Assembly: GCA_963827705.1 (NCBI GenBank)
Contig: CAWHBN010000010.1
Span: 124,001 to 188,000 of the forward strand
Length of the DNA stretch: 64,000 nt
From: JACDAN01 sp963827705
Lineage (GTDB): Bacteria; Actinomycetota; Thermoleophilia; Gaiellales; Gaiellaceae
Reading direction: 5' to 3'
The notes beneath the pieces were generated by a model that saw only the letters and a list, made by a program, of their open reading frames with translations, ran no database searches and was not told the origin of the DNA. Below, piece by piece: positions 1 to 7,859 of this stretch. Numbering within the stretch: position 1 is the first letter of the stretch; each line of letters opens with the position of its first letter. The translations under genes were made by a program, and so were the position numbers.

Positions 1-97
1 ACTCATTTGTTGCGCTCTTGGCACCAAACGGCCTTGCCACCCAGCAGGGTCTGACACCTGAGCCATTACGAAGTTCCAACTCAAGACCAGCCGTTCC

Positions 98-130
98 GTG
101 GAGGGCCGCAGCGTTTCGGCGGCCCTCCAC
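98..130 (-). terminator. Strong hairpin, likely terminator of the collagen-like gene
   Basis: Two perfectly complementary 12-base arms (98-109 and 119-130) enclose a 9-base loop. The hairpin lies 16 bases past the stop of the minus-strand gene ending at 147. No T-run follows on either strand, so it is a terminator-like stem and not a textbook intrinsic terminator. Nothing else is visible in bases 1-146. Confidence 0.6.
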
Positions 131-146
131 TGCGTAGCGCCGGGAT

Positions 147-737
147 CTAGCAGAAGACCGCTAGGGAGAAATCTCTCGGCGCAGCACTTCCGGCGGAGTC
201 GAAGGTCTGCACGTAAACCTTGTCGGGCTCTGGTGGATTCCGATCCGCGGTTGCCCCTCCCCTTGGTGGAAGAGCGAAGTCATCGCGGCCAGTCGTGACC
301 AACCATGCGCACGCGTTGACGTTCTGGTTGAACTGGACGTTGATGAACCCAGGATTGGTTTGGGTGGCCGCCAATGCGCCACTTCCGCGCACCAAGGTTG
401 CGGTTGTGCCGTTCGTCGTGACGAAGGCCCAAAGTCTCGTGGCCGGGTCGCCCTTGTCTCCCTTGTCGCCCTTCGCGCCTGCCGCCCCGGGAGCGCCGGT
501 CGCACCCGTCAGGCCACGCAGACCGCGAGGTCCACGCACCGACCCCCGGAAGTCAATCGGCCTCAGCGACCTGTTCTTCACGTCGAGGCCGGTAATCGAG
601 TTGTTTCTGATCTGGGCGCTTCCGATGAGCGCCGAGGTCGTCGCGACTGCCGTTCCCGTCAGCGCGACGAACAGCGCAAGCATCGCGACGATCATCGCCG
701 GCGATTGACGCACGAGACGTACGAGTAGCTTCTTCAA
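147..737 (-). CDS. Secreted or membrane-anchored collagen-like protein
   Basis: The frame gives about 196 residues. It has a basic N-terminus, a hydrophobic segment (MIVAMLALFVALTG) acting as signal or anchor, a short linker, then about eleven Gly-X-Y collagen triplets (RGPRGLRGLTGATG onward, ending GDKGDKGDP), then a ~90-residue globular C-terminal domain that may fold as a trimerisation or stalk head. This order is common in surface collagens of Thermoleophilia-like actinomycetes. Start choice: the frame opens upstream at TTG 773, but an AGAGG box sits just before TTG 740/737 and the sequence from there (MKKLLVRL) resembles a normal signal peptide, so 737 is preferred. A second collagen-like gene lies at 1846-2508. 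The function of the C-terminal domain is unknown. Confidence 0.75.
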   Translation of the reverse strand: MKKLLVRLVRQSPAMIVAMLALFVALTGTAVATTSALIGSAQIRNNSITGLDVKNRSLRPIDFRGSVRGPRGLRGLTGATGAPGAAGAKGDKGDKGDPATRLWAFVTTNGTTATLVRGSGALAATQTNPGFINVQFNQNVNACAWLVTTGRDDFALPPRGGATADRNPPEPDKVYVQTFDSAGSAAPRDFSLAVFC

Positions 738-865
738 CAAACCCACCTCTTCCCCGCAGCTAGATGACTTCAATTCAGGACGGAGCGCTGCGGCGGTTTC
801 TTCCGTCCCATTGGCCGGCCGAGCCTCTTGCGGCGGTCGGAGGTCCTAATTGCGAGGATGCGAGC

Positions 866-1843
866 GTGCGGACGGAACGCGACTACGAGATGCCCGGCTG
901 GTGCCGGAACCTGATCGAGGCCGGCGGGCTTCGGCCCGGCGAGGAGGTGCTCGTCTTCGTCGATGAGCCGCTCGTCGAGCAGGGCTTACAGCTCGCGACG
1001 GCGGTCAAGGAGGCCGGCGGGCGGCCGACCTTCGAGCTCTGGGCCGGCGATCGCCCGATGACGCGCGCGCCGCAGCCGATCCTCGACGCGGCCGGGCGGG
1101 CGACGCTCTCGTTCTTCCTCTCGGAGGCTCCGCATCCCGCGGAGGCGCCGGCCCGCTTCTCCGTCGCTGAAAAGCTGCGAAGCCACGGCGGGCGCGCGAT
1201 CTACCTGGGTTTCGTCACGCCCGAGCTGCTCGAAGGCGAGCTCTCCCAGCCCGCAGTCGACCTCGAGGAGCCGGCGCGGCGCTTGCTGGCCGACCTCGAG
1301 GGGTCGAAGCGGATTCGCATCCGCGGGCGCGCAGGCACCGACCTGACGCTGGACATCGAAGGGCGCAGCTGGCTGACGGACGCGCTCGCCCTCGAGGACC
1401 GCGGGTTTGCGAACTACCCGGGCGGCGAAGTCTTCGTCGCGCCGCTCAAGCACGGCGCCGACGGCGTGCTCGTCGCCGACCTCACCGTCCCGTACACGGT
1501 TGACGGACTTGTCGACGAGCCCGTCACGCTGCGCTTCGAAGCTGGGCGTGTCATCGAGATCTCCGGCGGCCGCGCTGCGCAGATGCTCCGCGAGCTGGTC
1601 TCGGACGCCGGTGAGGGCGGCGACGTCATCGCCGAGCTCGGCATCGGCCTGAACCCGGCGGTGAAGCCGCGCGGCCACGTGATGCTCGACGAGAAGGCGG
1701 CGAACACCGCGCACGTCGCCATCGGAAGGAACACCGGCGCGTACGGCGGCGACAACGAGGCCGCGATCCACGTCGACTGCATCTTCTCGGCGCCGGAAGT
1801 GGAGGCCGACGGCCGCAGCGTCGACCTCCCAACCGTCCCGTAG
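866..1843 (+). CDS. M29-family aminopeptidase (AmpS/AmpT/PepS-like)
   Basis: About 325 residues, slightly shorter than the usual 370-410 of clan MQ aminopeptidases. The metal-binding set of the family is present: E188 (NYPGGEVF), E257 (AELGIGLNP), H283 (TAHVAIGRN), Y293 (GAYGG) and H302/D304 (IHVD). The enzyme should release N-terminal amino acids from peptides in the cytoplasm using two divalent metal ions, and no signal peptide is visible. The frame opens at ATG 764, which would overlap the divergent collagen gene. GTG 866 is preferred because a GAGG box sits 8 bases upstream and the protein then begins VRTERDYEMPGW at the conserved region. The reduced N-terminal domain is the only unusual point. 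Confidence 0.85.
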   Translation: MRTERDYEMPGWCRNLIEAGGLRPGEEVLVFVDEPLVEQGLQLATAVKEAGGRPTFELWAGDRPMTRAPQPILDAAGRATLSFFLSEAPHPAEAPARFSVAEKLRSHGGRAIYLGFVTPELLEGELSQPAVDLEEPARRLLADLEGSKRIRIRGRAGTDLTLDIEGRSWLTDALALEDRGFANYPGGEVFVAPLKHGADGVLVADLTVPYTVDGLVDEPVTLRFEAGRVIEISGGRAAQMLRELVSDAGEGGDVIAELGIGLNPAVKPRGHVMLDEKAANTAHVAIGRNTGAYGGDNEAAIHVDCIFSAPEVEADGRSVDLPTVP

Positions 1844-1845
1844 CG

Positions 1846-2508
1846 CTAGCTCGCGACCACCGCCGAGCCTGCGACCAGGCAGCGCGCGGCGCCGCCGACC
1901 GAGTACTGCTCGAGGATCAGGCTCGCGGTCACCACGCCGCCCGCCGACGAGCGGTAGACGAGCGTTGCGATCGAGTCGTCATCCGCGGCGCCGACGAAGT
2001 CGAAGCCGTCGATCGTGTCGAGGTCGTCGTCCTCGTCGTAGGCCACTGAGTCCGTTGGCGTCGCAGCGGCGACGACCAGCGCACGGGCCCTCGCGTTGTT
2101 CGCGGTCGAGCTCGCCTCGAGGGAGAGGTCGCCGCCGGCGCTACATGCGCCTCTGAGCACCAGGCCGCCGGCGCTGACGAGCTCCGTCTCCGCTGTGCCG
2201 GCCGGGACGTCGAAGCCGATCCGGATCGCCGACGGGCCGGATGGCCCCGGCGGGCCGGCCGGCCCAGACGGACCGGCGACGCCCTCGGCTCCGGCCGGGC
2301 CCGGCGGTCCCTGCGGCCCCGAGAGGCCCGGAAGCCCCGCAAACCCCCGCGGCCCTCGCGGTCCTCGCGGCCCGCGGATCACCTTCACCTTCGGTTTCTT
2401 CGGCTTCGCCTGCGGGCCGGTGCTCGCCGACGTGGCGCCCAGCCCGGCGGCAAGCGTCGTGAGCCCAGCGGCTGCGACCGCAATCGCGGCGACCAACCGG
2501 CGTCCCAT
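1846..2508 (-). CDS. Secreted collagen-like protein
   Basis: 220 residues. An Ala-rich signal peptide (MGRRLVAAIAVAAAGLTTLA) is followed by a basic KPKKPKVKV linker, about sixteen uninterrupted Gly-X-Y triplets (roughly residues 45-93, with GPP, GPQ and GPA types) and a C-terminal beta-rich-looking domain of about 125 residues with two Cys (GAC and ARC) that could pair. A GAGGAGG ribosome site lies 6 bases before the ATG. The gene is convergent with the aminopeptidase and leaves only 2 bases between the stops. It shares its architecture, but not its head domain, with the protein at 147-737, so the two are probably parallel surface proteins and not duplicates. Confidence 0.8.
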   Translation of the reverse strand: MGRRLVAAIAVAAAGLTTLAAGLGATSASTGPQAKPKKPKVKVIRGPRGPRGPRGFAGLPGLSGPQGPPGPAGAEGVAGPSGPAGPPGPSGPSAIRIGFDVPAGTAETELVSAGGLVLRGACSAGGDLSLEASSTANNARARALVVAAATPTDSVAYDEDDDLDTIDGFDFVGAADDDSIATLVYRSSAGGVVTASLILEQYSVGGAARCLVAGSAVVAS

Positions 2509-2629
2509 TCCTGCCTCCTCGCTCGTGAACGGTGAATGGCTCCGGTCTAGCCGCGGAGCCGCACCAGAAGGAGGCGCTGACTCGCATATTTCACGCTTTT
2601 GGAGCAGGTTCGAGACAGGTGCCCGCGGG

Positions 2630-2635
2630 TACCAT
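2630..2635 (+). promoter_or_regulatory. -10 box (TACCAT) for a leaderless M50 peptidase gene
   Basis: TACCAT ends 6 bases before GTG 2642, the spacing expected if transcription starts at or next to the start codon. No ribosome-binding sequence precedes the GTG, which agrees with a leaderless message and decides the start against longer upstream readings of the same frame. Confidence 0.5.
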
Positions 2636-2641
2636 GCGACG

Positions 2642-3481
2642 GTGAGTCAGCTCAGCCCCGAACAGGAGGCGGAGCTCCAGCCATACGAGCCTTACGACAG
2701 CGGCCCGGTCAGGCATGAGCCTCGCTTCCCCTTCCTTCGCAAGCTCGCGGCGCCGTTCATCGCGCTCGCCCTGCTGCTCTGGAAGGCGAAGTTCATCTTC
2801 GTCGCGATCTTCAAGCTCAAGATCTTCACGACGTCCGCATCGATGCTCGTCTCCGTCGGGGCGTACGCCCTGTTCTGGGGCTGGAAGTTCGCGGTCGGTT
2901 TCGTCCTGCTGCTGTTCGTCCACGAGCTCGGTCACTACCTCGAGGCCCGGCGTCAGGGACTCAACGTGAGCGCGCCGATGTTCATCCCGTTCCTGGGGGC
3001 CGCGATCCTGCTCAAGGAGAACCCGCTGAATGCCTGGCGCGAGGCACTCGTCGCCTTCGCCGGGCCGGTCGTCGGCAGCCTCGGCTGCGCCGTCGTCTGG
3101 CTCGTCGGGGAGCAGCAGGACTCCGAGTTCCTGCTCGCACTCGCCTTCACCGGCTTCCTCGTCAACCTCTTCAACCTGATCCCAGTGGTACCGCTCGACG
3201 GCGGCCGGATCACCGCGGCGATCCACCCTGGCATTTGGGTGCTCGGCTTCCTCGGGCTCGTCGCGCTGTTGTTCATCGCGCCGAACCCGCTCCTGATCCT
3301 CATCGTCATCATCGTCGGCTTCGAGCTCTACCGCCGGTGGCAGGAGCGGGCAAACCCCGAGTCGCGCGCCTACTACGAGGTCACGCGCTGGCAGCGGACT
3401 GCTGCCACCGTCGGCTACTTCACCCTGGCGGCACTGCTCGTGCTCGGGATGGACGCGAGCTTCGTCGACCGCGACTTCTAG
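2642..3481 (+). CDS. M50 (site-2-protease-like) membrane metallopeptidase
   Basis: About 279 residues with several hydrophobic segments. The zinc motif HELGH is at residues 94-98 inside a membrane segment, and the third-ligand motif LDGG is at 185-188, matching the HExxH...NxxPxxxLDGG pattern of intramembrane peptidases (NLIPVVPLDGGRI). Such enzymes cleave transmembrane substrates, typically anti-sigma factors or remnant signal peptides. No PDZ domain is present, and the substrate cannot be read from the sequence. The frame is open back to 2096, but that part is the shadow of the collagen gene on the other strand, so GTG 2642 with its -10 box is preferred. A LOG-family gene follows after 3 bases, suggesting co-transcription. 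Confidence 0.88.
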   Translation: MSQLSPEQEAELQPYEPYDSGPVRHEPRFPFLRKLAAPFIALALLLWKAKFIFVAIFKLKIFTTSASMLVSVGAYALFWGWKFAVGFVLLLFVHELGHYLEARRQGLNVSAPMFIPFLGAAILLKENPLNAWREALVAFAGPVVGSLGCAVVWLVGEQQDSEFLLALAFTGFLVNLFNLIPVVPLDGGRITAAIHPGIWVLGFLGLVALLFIAPNPLLILIVIIVGFELYRRWQERANPESRAYYEVTRWQRTAATVGYFTLAALLVLGMDASFVDRDF

Positions 3482-3484
3482 AAC

Positions 3485-4189
3485 GTGATGGAAGACCGGC
3501 GGATCCTCGAGGCACACGACGGCAACCTCCCGCGCAACGTCTTCCAGATCGCGGAGGAGTTCCGGACGGGGTTCGAGGCGGTGGACAGCATCGACCGGCC
3601 AGGCGTGTCGGTGTTCGGCTCCGCGCGGGTCAGGCCCGACAGCGAGGTCTACGAGCTCGCGCGCCTGGTCGGGCGACTCTTCGCGGAGTCCGGCTTCGCC
3701 GTCGTGACGGGCGGCGGCCCCGGTGTGATGGAGGCGGCGAACCGCGGCGCGCAGGAGGCGGGCGGCCTGTCGGTCGGGTTCGGGATCGAGCTGCCGCACG
3801 AGCAGTCCGCGAACCCGTATCTGGACATCAGCCTGACGTTCAAGCACTTCTACGCGCGGAAGACGATGCTCGTGAAGGCGGCCGAGGGGTTCGTGATGAT
3901 GCCGGGCGGCTTCGGGACGTTGGACGAGATGTTCGAGGCGCTCACGCTCATCCAGACCGGCAAGGTCTTCAACTTCCCGGTCGTCCTGTTCGGGAAGGAT
4001 CACTGGAGCGGTCTCGTGGAGTGGATCAACGAGCAGCTCCTCCCCCAAGGGTTGATCTCGGCCGAGGACGAAGCGCTCCTGTTCGAGACCGACGATCCCG
4101 CGGAGACCGTGAGGCTCGTCGTCGAGTGCTACGAGGAGCGGCGCGCGATGGAACCGGCCGCGGCGCCCCGCAAAGCGGACGCGCAGTAG
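3485..4189 (+). CDS. LOG-family protein (TIGR00730 type), cytokinin-ribotide phosphoribohydrolase-like
   Basis: 234 residues with a Rossmann-like fold. The family signature PGGFGTLDE is at residues 140-148, and an earlier nucleotide-binding Gly motif (TGGGPGVMEAANRGA) and the basic LTFKHFYARK segment are present. Characterised members hydrolyse N-glycosidic bonds of nucleoside 5'-monophosphates. The bacterial physiological substrate is usually unknown. Two adjacent starts are possible (GTG 3485 and ATG 3488). The gene lies 3 bases after the M50 gene and 4 bases before selA, so one transcript through 2642-7192 is likely. Confidence 0.85.
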   Translation: MMEDRRILEAHDGNLPRNVFQIAEEFRTGFEAVDSIDRPGVSVFGSARVRPDSEVYELARLVGRLFAESGFAVVTGGGPGVMEAANRGAQEAGGLSVGFGIELPHEQSANPYLDISLTFKHFYARKTMLVKAAEGFVMMPGGFGTLDEMFEALTLIQTGKVFNFPVVLFGKDHWSGLVEWINEQLLPQGLISAEDEALLFETDDPAETVRLVVECYEERRAMEPAAAPRKADAQ

Positions 4190-4193
4190 GCCG

Positions 4194-5480
4194 ATGAGGC
4201 TGCGCGACCTGCCGTCCGTGGACGAGCTGGCGCGCGCGCTGGACGATCCACTGGCGGTGGATGCGGCCCGCAGAGTGCTCGAGGAGGCCCGCGAGGAGAT
4301 CCGCGCGGGGTTCGAGCCGGGCGATCTCGTCGCCCGCGTGCGGGGTTCGGTGGGATCGGCACGGGCTCCGGCGCTCCGACGTGTTCTGAACGCCACGGGC
4401 ATCCTCGTCCACACGAATCTCGGACGGGCGCCGTTGGCGGAGGCTGCTCTGGAGCGCGTACGGGAGATCGGGCGCGGGTACTCCAACCTGGAGTACGACC
4501 TCGCGATCGGCGGTCGCGGGTCGCGGCAGGATCACGTCGCAGGGCTGCTGCGGCGGCTGACCGGCGCGGAGGCCGCTCTGGTCGTGAACAACAACGCGGC
4601 GGCTGTCCTGCTGGCGCTCGCGGCCTTGGCCGAGGGACGCGAGGTCGTCGTCTCGCGCGGCGAGCTGATCGAGATCGGCGACGGGTTCCGGATTCCCGAG
4701 GTGCTGGCGCGGTCGGGCGCGCGGCTCGTCGAGGTCGGGACGACGAACAGGACGCGGGCCGCGGACTACGAGCGGGCGATCGGGCCCGAGACGGCGGTGC
4801 TGCTGCGCGTTCACCAGTCGAACTTCCGGGTCGTGGGGTTCGTGGAGCGCCCTCGGCTGGGAGAGGTGGTCGCGGTCGGGCGCCGGCATGGTCTTCCGGT
4901 CGTCGAGGACGCAGGATCGGGCGTGATGGCCGAGGTTGCCGACGAGCCGTCCGTGCGGGAAAGCGTCGAGGCGGGGGCCGACCTCGTGTGCTTCTCGGGG
5001 GACAAGCTGCTCGGCGGGCCGCAGGCGGGAGTGGTCGTCGGGCGGGCGGAGCTCGTCGAGCGGCTGCGGCGGCATCCCCTCCAGCGGGCATTGCGCGCCG
5101 ACAAGCTGACGCTGGCTGCCTTGGAGGGGACGCTGGGCGTCTATCTGGAACCGGCTCGGGCGCTGCGTGAGATCCCGGTGCTGCGCATGCTGGTAGAGCC
5201 GGAGTCGTCGGTCCGGGCGCGGGCGGAGCGGCTGGCGTCCTTGGTCGACGGGAGCGTCGAGGCGACGGTTGCCCGGGTCGGCGGGGGTGCGCTTCCCCTG
5301 GCGGAGCTGGGGAGCTTTGCGTGCGCGGTCGAGGAGGAGCTCGCGGGGCCGTTGCGCAGCGGCGATCCGGCGGTCGTCGGGATCGTCCGCGACGGGGTGT
5401 TGCTGCTGGACTGCCGGACGCTCTCGGACGCCGAGGTCGACGAGGCAGCTCGCGCGGTGCTGGCGTGCCGCTCACGGTAG
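4194..5480 (+). CDS. selA: L-seryl-tRNA(Sec) selenium transferase
   Basis: 428 residues, close to the ~460 of E. coli SelA. The PLP-dependent enzyme turns Ser-tRNA(Sec) into Sec-tRNA(Sec) using selenophosphate. Family features seen: N-terminal helical tRNA-binding region, RRVLNATGILVHTNLGRAPL, the NLEYDL and GSRQDHV motifs, VVNNNAAAVLLAL, VGTTNRT, and the PLP lysine K271 in SGDKLLGGPQAG. ATG 4194 starts 4 bases after the previous stop, and the gene overlaps selB by 16 bases. Together with selB and tRNA-Sec it forms a complete decoding module. The selenophosphate synthetase gene (selD) is not in the window. Confidence 0.95.
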   Translation: MRLRDLPSVDELARALDDPLAVDAARRVLEEAREEIRAGFEPGDLVARVRGSVGSARAPALRRVLNATGILVHTNLGRAPLAEAALERVREIGRGYSNLEYDLAIGGRGSRQDHVAGLLRRLTGAEAALVVNNNAAAVLLALAALAEGREVVVSRGELIEIGDGFRIPEVLARSGARLVEVGTTNRTRAADYERAIGPETAVLLRVHQSNFRVVGFVERPRLGEVVAVGRRHGLPVVEDAGSGVMAEVADEPSVRESVEAGADLVCFSGDKLLGGPQAGVVVGRAELVERLRRHPLQRALRADKLTLAALEGTLGVYLEPARALREIPVLRMLVEPESSVRARAERLASLVDGSVEATVARVGGGALPLAELGSFACAVEEELAGPLRSGDPAVVGIVRDGVLLLDCRTLSDAEVDEAARAVLACRSR

Positions 5481-7192
5481 GGACAGCCGGGCACGTCGAC
5501 CACGGCAAGACCTGGCTCGTCCGGGCGCTGACCGGCAAGGACACGGACCGGCTGCCCGAGGAGCGACGTCGGGGCATCTCGATCGATCTCGGGTACGCGC
5601 CGCTGGATCTCGGCAATGGGCTGCGGCTCTCGCTCGTCGACGTGCCCGGCCACGAGCGCTTCGTCCGGAACATGGTCGCCGGCGCGACCGGGATCGACCT
5701 GTTCCTCCTCGTCGTGGACGCCGGCGAGGGTGTTCGAGAGCAGACGCGGGAGCACGCGGAGATCCTGCGCCTGCTCGGGGTCTCGGTGGGCGTGGTGGCG
5801 GTGACAAAGGTCGATGCAGTGGAGGCCGGACGTGTCGCTGCGGCTGTGGAGGAGGCCGGTGACCTCGTGCCCGGCGCGGAGGTCGTTCGCGTGAGCGCAG
5901 CGAGCGGCGAGGGGCTCTCGGAGCTCCGCGCGGCGCTCGCTCGGGCGGCCACTCGTGCTCGGCCGGTCGAACGCGATCTCCCGACGAGACTGTGGATCGA
6001 TCGCGTCTTCTCGTTGCCAGGCGTCGGGACGGTCGTGACCGGAACGCTCTGGTCCGGGTCGATCGGCGCGGGAGACGAGCTGCGCGTCGAGCCGGGAGCG
6101 CTGGACGGGCGCGTTCGCTCCGTCGAGGTTCACGACGAGCGCGTGGAGCGGGCCGAGGCCGGCCAGCGGGTGGCGGTCGGGCTGGTCGGAGTCGAGCGGA
6201 GTGCCTTGCACCGAGGGCAGGCGCTGGTGGAGCCCGGCGCCTTTCCGGTCGGTTTTCGGCTGGATGTGCGACTGGACGGTGACGATATTGCGCCGTCTTC
6301 GACCGTTCACCTCGGAACGGCCGCACTTCCGGCTCGAATTGTCCGCGACGGCAACTACGGTCAGCTGCGGCTGAGCGAGGCCGTGGTCGCGGCGCGCGGC
6401 GACCGGATCGTCATTCGGACGCGAACGACGATCGGCGGCGGCATCGTCCTCGACCCCGCTCCGCCGCGTGGACTCGACTCCGAGCGCCTGGCGCTCCTGG
6501 ACGGAGGTGATGCGAAAGCGATCGTCAGACATCTTGCGCGCGAGCCGACGACGTCGGACGCTCTGCGGGCGCGAGGGCTCCTCACGGCCGCCGAGCTCGA
6601 GTCGGGGCTCTCCGGCCTCGCGCAAACGGACAACTTCTATTACCGGCCCGAATGGCTCGAGGCGCAGCGGGCCGCGGTGGCGCAGCGCCTGACCGAGCAG
6701 GCGGCGGCGACTCCCCTCGATCCGGGCGTTTCACTCGCCGAGCTATTTCCCGACAAGCCCTGGGGCGCTGCGATCGTCCGGCTCCTCGATCTCGATGTCC
6801 ACGACGGGCGGGCGTACCTTCCGGGATCCGCCGGCGCGCTCGGTGATCGTGCGGGCGACGCAGCGCGACTCGAGGCGGCGGTGCTCGATGCCGGTCCGGC
6901 CGGCCTCCGGGTGGACGAGCCCGAGCTCGCCCGCTTTCTCGAGGCCCGCGGGCGGCTGGTTCGCCTCGCGGATGGCCATGCCGTGTCCCCGGCCGGCTAC
7001 GCGCAGGCTCGGGACGCGGCGGTCGCGGAATGCGAGCGAGCGGGCTCGATCGAGCTGGCCCGGTTCCGCGACCTGCTCGGCATCTCGCGCAGGCCGGCCC
7101 AGCTCCTCCTCGAGCGGTTGGACGTCGACGGCGTGACCAGGCGGACGGGGGACGTCCGGGTGCTCAGGCGGGCGGCGCGCCCCAAAGCGTGA
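5465..7192 (+). CDS. selB: Selenocysteine-specific elongation factor
   Basis: About 575 residues. The EF-Tu-like GTPase domain is complete: G1 GHVDHGKT (residues 9-16), DVPGH (59-63), TKVD and a final SA motif. Beta-barrel domains follow (LWIDRVFSLPGVGTVVTGTLWSG is the start of domain II), then winged-helix repeats at the C-terminus that in SelB bind the SECIS hairpin of selenoprotein mRNAs. GTG 5465 is chosen because it yields VPLTVGTAGH, the normal SelB N-terminus. The frame continues upstream only as a shadow inside selA. The 16-base overlap implies translational coupling. tRNA-Sec lies 54 bases downstream on the same strand. Confidence 0.95.
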   Translation: MPLTVGTAGHVDHGKTWLVRALTGKDTDRLPEERRRGISIDLGYAPLDLGNGLRLSLVDVPGHERFVRNMVAGATGIDLFLLVVDAGEGVREQTREHAEILRLLGVSVGVVAVTKVDAVEAGRVAAAVEEAGDLVPGAEVVRVSAASGEGLSELRAALARAATRARPVERDLPTRLWIDRVFSLPGVGTVVTGTLWSGSIGAGDELRVEPGALDGRVRSVEVHDERVERAEAGQRVAVGLVGVERSALHRGQALVEPGAFPVGFRLDVRLDGDDIAPSSTVHLGTAALPARIVRDGNYGQLRLSEAVVAARGDRIVIRTRTTIGGGIVLDPAPPRGLDSERLALLDGGDAKAIVRHLAREPTTSDALRARGLLTAAELESGLSGLAQTDNFYYRPEWLEAQRAAVAQRLTEQAAATPLDPGVSLAELFPDKPWGAAIVRLLDLDVHDGRAYLPGSAGALGDRAGDAARLEAAVLDAGPAGLRVDEPELARFLEARGRLVRLADGHAVSPAGYAQARDAAVAECERAGSIELARFRDLLGISRRPAQLLLERLDVDGVTRRTGDVRVLRRAARPKA

Positions 7193-7231
7193 GGTCAAAC
7201 GCGCAGCTCGTGGGTGGGATCATGCGCAGGC

Positions 7232-7237
7232 TAGGAT
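7232..7237 (+). promoter_or_regulatory. Possible -10 box (TAGGAT) before tRNA-Sec
   Basis: TAGGAT lies 9 bases before the first base of the tRNA. No clear -35 element is seen at the usual distance. It could give selC a promoter of its own, or the tRNA may be cut from the selAB transcript. Confidence 0.35.
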
Positions 7238-7246
7238 CGCGCTCAG

Positions 7247-7339
7247 GGAGCGGCATGGGCCCGGTGGCCCAGCCGGTCTTCAAAACCGGTGCGGTCGTGC
7301 AGCCCACGGCTCGGTAGGTTCGACTCCTGCGCCGCTCCG
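7247..7339 (+). tRNA. selC: tRNA-Sec (anticodon TCA)
   Basis: A 93-base gene with all marks of selenocysteine tRNA. It has an 8-base-pair acceptor stem (7247-7254 with 7331-7338), a 6-pair D stem with a 4-base loop, and an anticodon stem CCGGT/ACCGG around loop CTTCAAA with anticodon TCA at 7280-7282. A long variable arm follows (GTCGTG paired with CACGGC), then a T arm with loop TTCGACT, and discriminator G7339. CCA is not encoded. Its position directly after selB supports the call. Confidence 0.96.
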
Positions 7340-7353
7340 TGAACGGCTTGGTG

Positions 7354-7830
7354 CTAGCCGGCCAGGCGGAAGAGCAGGATGTGGCGGCGCGGCTTCTTCG
7401 TCGTCCGAATCACCGTCAGCGTCCCGCGCGCGTTGTCGTAGAGCCGCGTGCCTCCGAGCACTGCCAACTCGTACAGTTCCTGGTACTGGATCGAGCCGCC
7501 CGCGATCAGCCTGCCCCTTGGGAGGAAGAGCGTCACGTTGCAGGCACGCGTTGTGGCCGTCGTCAGCGTGCAGACGAACTCCGCAAAGCCAATCGGCTTC
7601 GACCTGATCCGCCTGTTGAACAAGTTGTGCCGGATGATCTCGGTATCGCCTGCTCCACGGCCGGGCCGTCCGACGTCGACCCGAACGCGGCTGATCTCGC
7701 GGCTCGTGATCCGGATCGTCGCCGGCCCGGTCACCGCCCCTGAGCTCCATGCGTTCCCGTTCCACGCGTAGAAAAACCCGGGCACGGCAAGCACAGCAGC
7801 CAGCGCGAGCATGTAGACCAAACGACGCAT
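7354..7830 (-). CDS. Small secreted protein, possibly allene-oxide-cyclase/dirigent-like barrel
   Basis: 158 residues with a clear signal peptide (MRRLVYMLALAAVLAVPGFFYAW). The mature part has alternating hydrophobic strands, paired Cys candidates (FVCTLTT and RACNVTL) and a segment FLPRGRLIAGGSIQYQELY...TRLYDNARGTLTV that resembles the strand pattern of small eight-strand barrels of the AOC/dirigent group. That resemblance is a weak visual match, so function is unassigned. A strong AAAGGAG site 8 bases before the ATG supports the start. The stop lies 14 bases beyond the tRNA-Sec 3' end on the opposite strand. Confidence 0.7.
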   Translation of the reverse strand: MRRLVYMLALAAVLAVPGFFYAWNGNAWSSGAVTGPATIRITSREISRVRVDVGRPGRGAGDTEIIRHNLFNRRIRSKPIGFAEFVCTLTTATTRACNVTLFLPRGRLIAGGSIQYQELYELAVLGGTRLYDNARGTLTVIRTTKKPRRHILLFRLAG

Positions 7831-7859
7831 CCCCCCACTCCTTTCGGTAGGCAGCGCCG

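Noticed and set aside
98..298. Small plus-strand frame MEGRSVSAALH
   Set aside because: It begins inside the terminator-like hairpin and runs antisense to the collagen-like gene, with no supporting motif.
2591..4486. 631-residue minus-strand open frame over the M50 and LOG genes
   Set aside because: It is a high-GC shadow with Asp/Glu/Arg-biased composition, opposite two genes with clear catalytic motifs.
4026..6625. Long minus-strand frames opposite selA and selB
   Set aside because: No family-like segments, Arg/Pro/Ser-biased composition, and complete overlap with well-supported genes.
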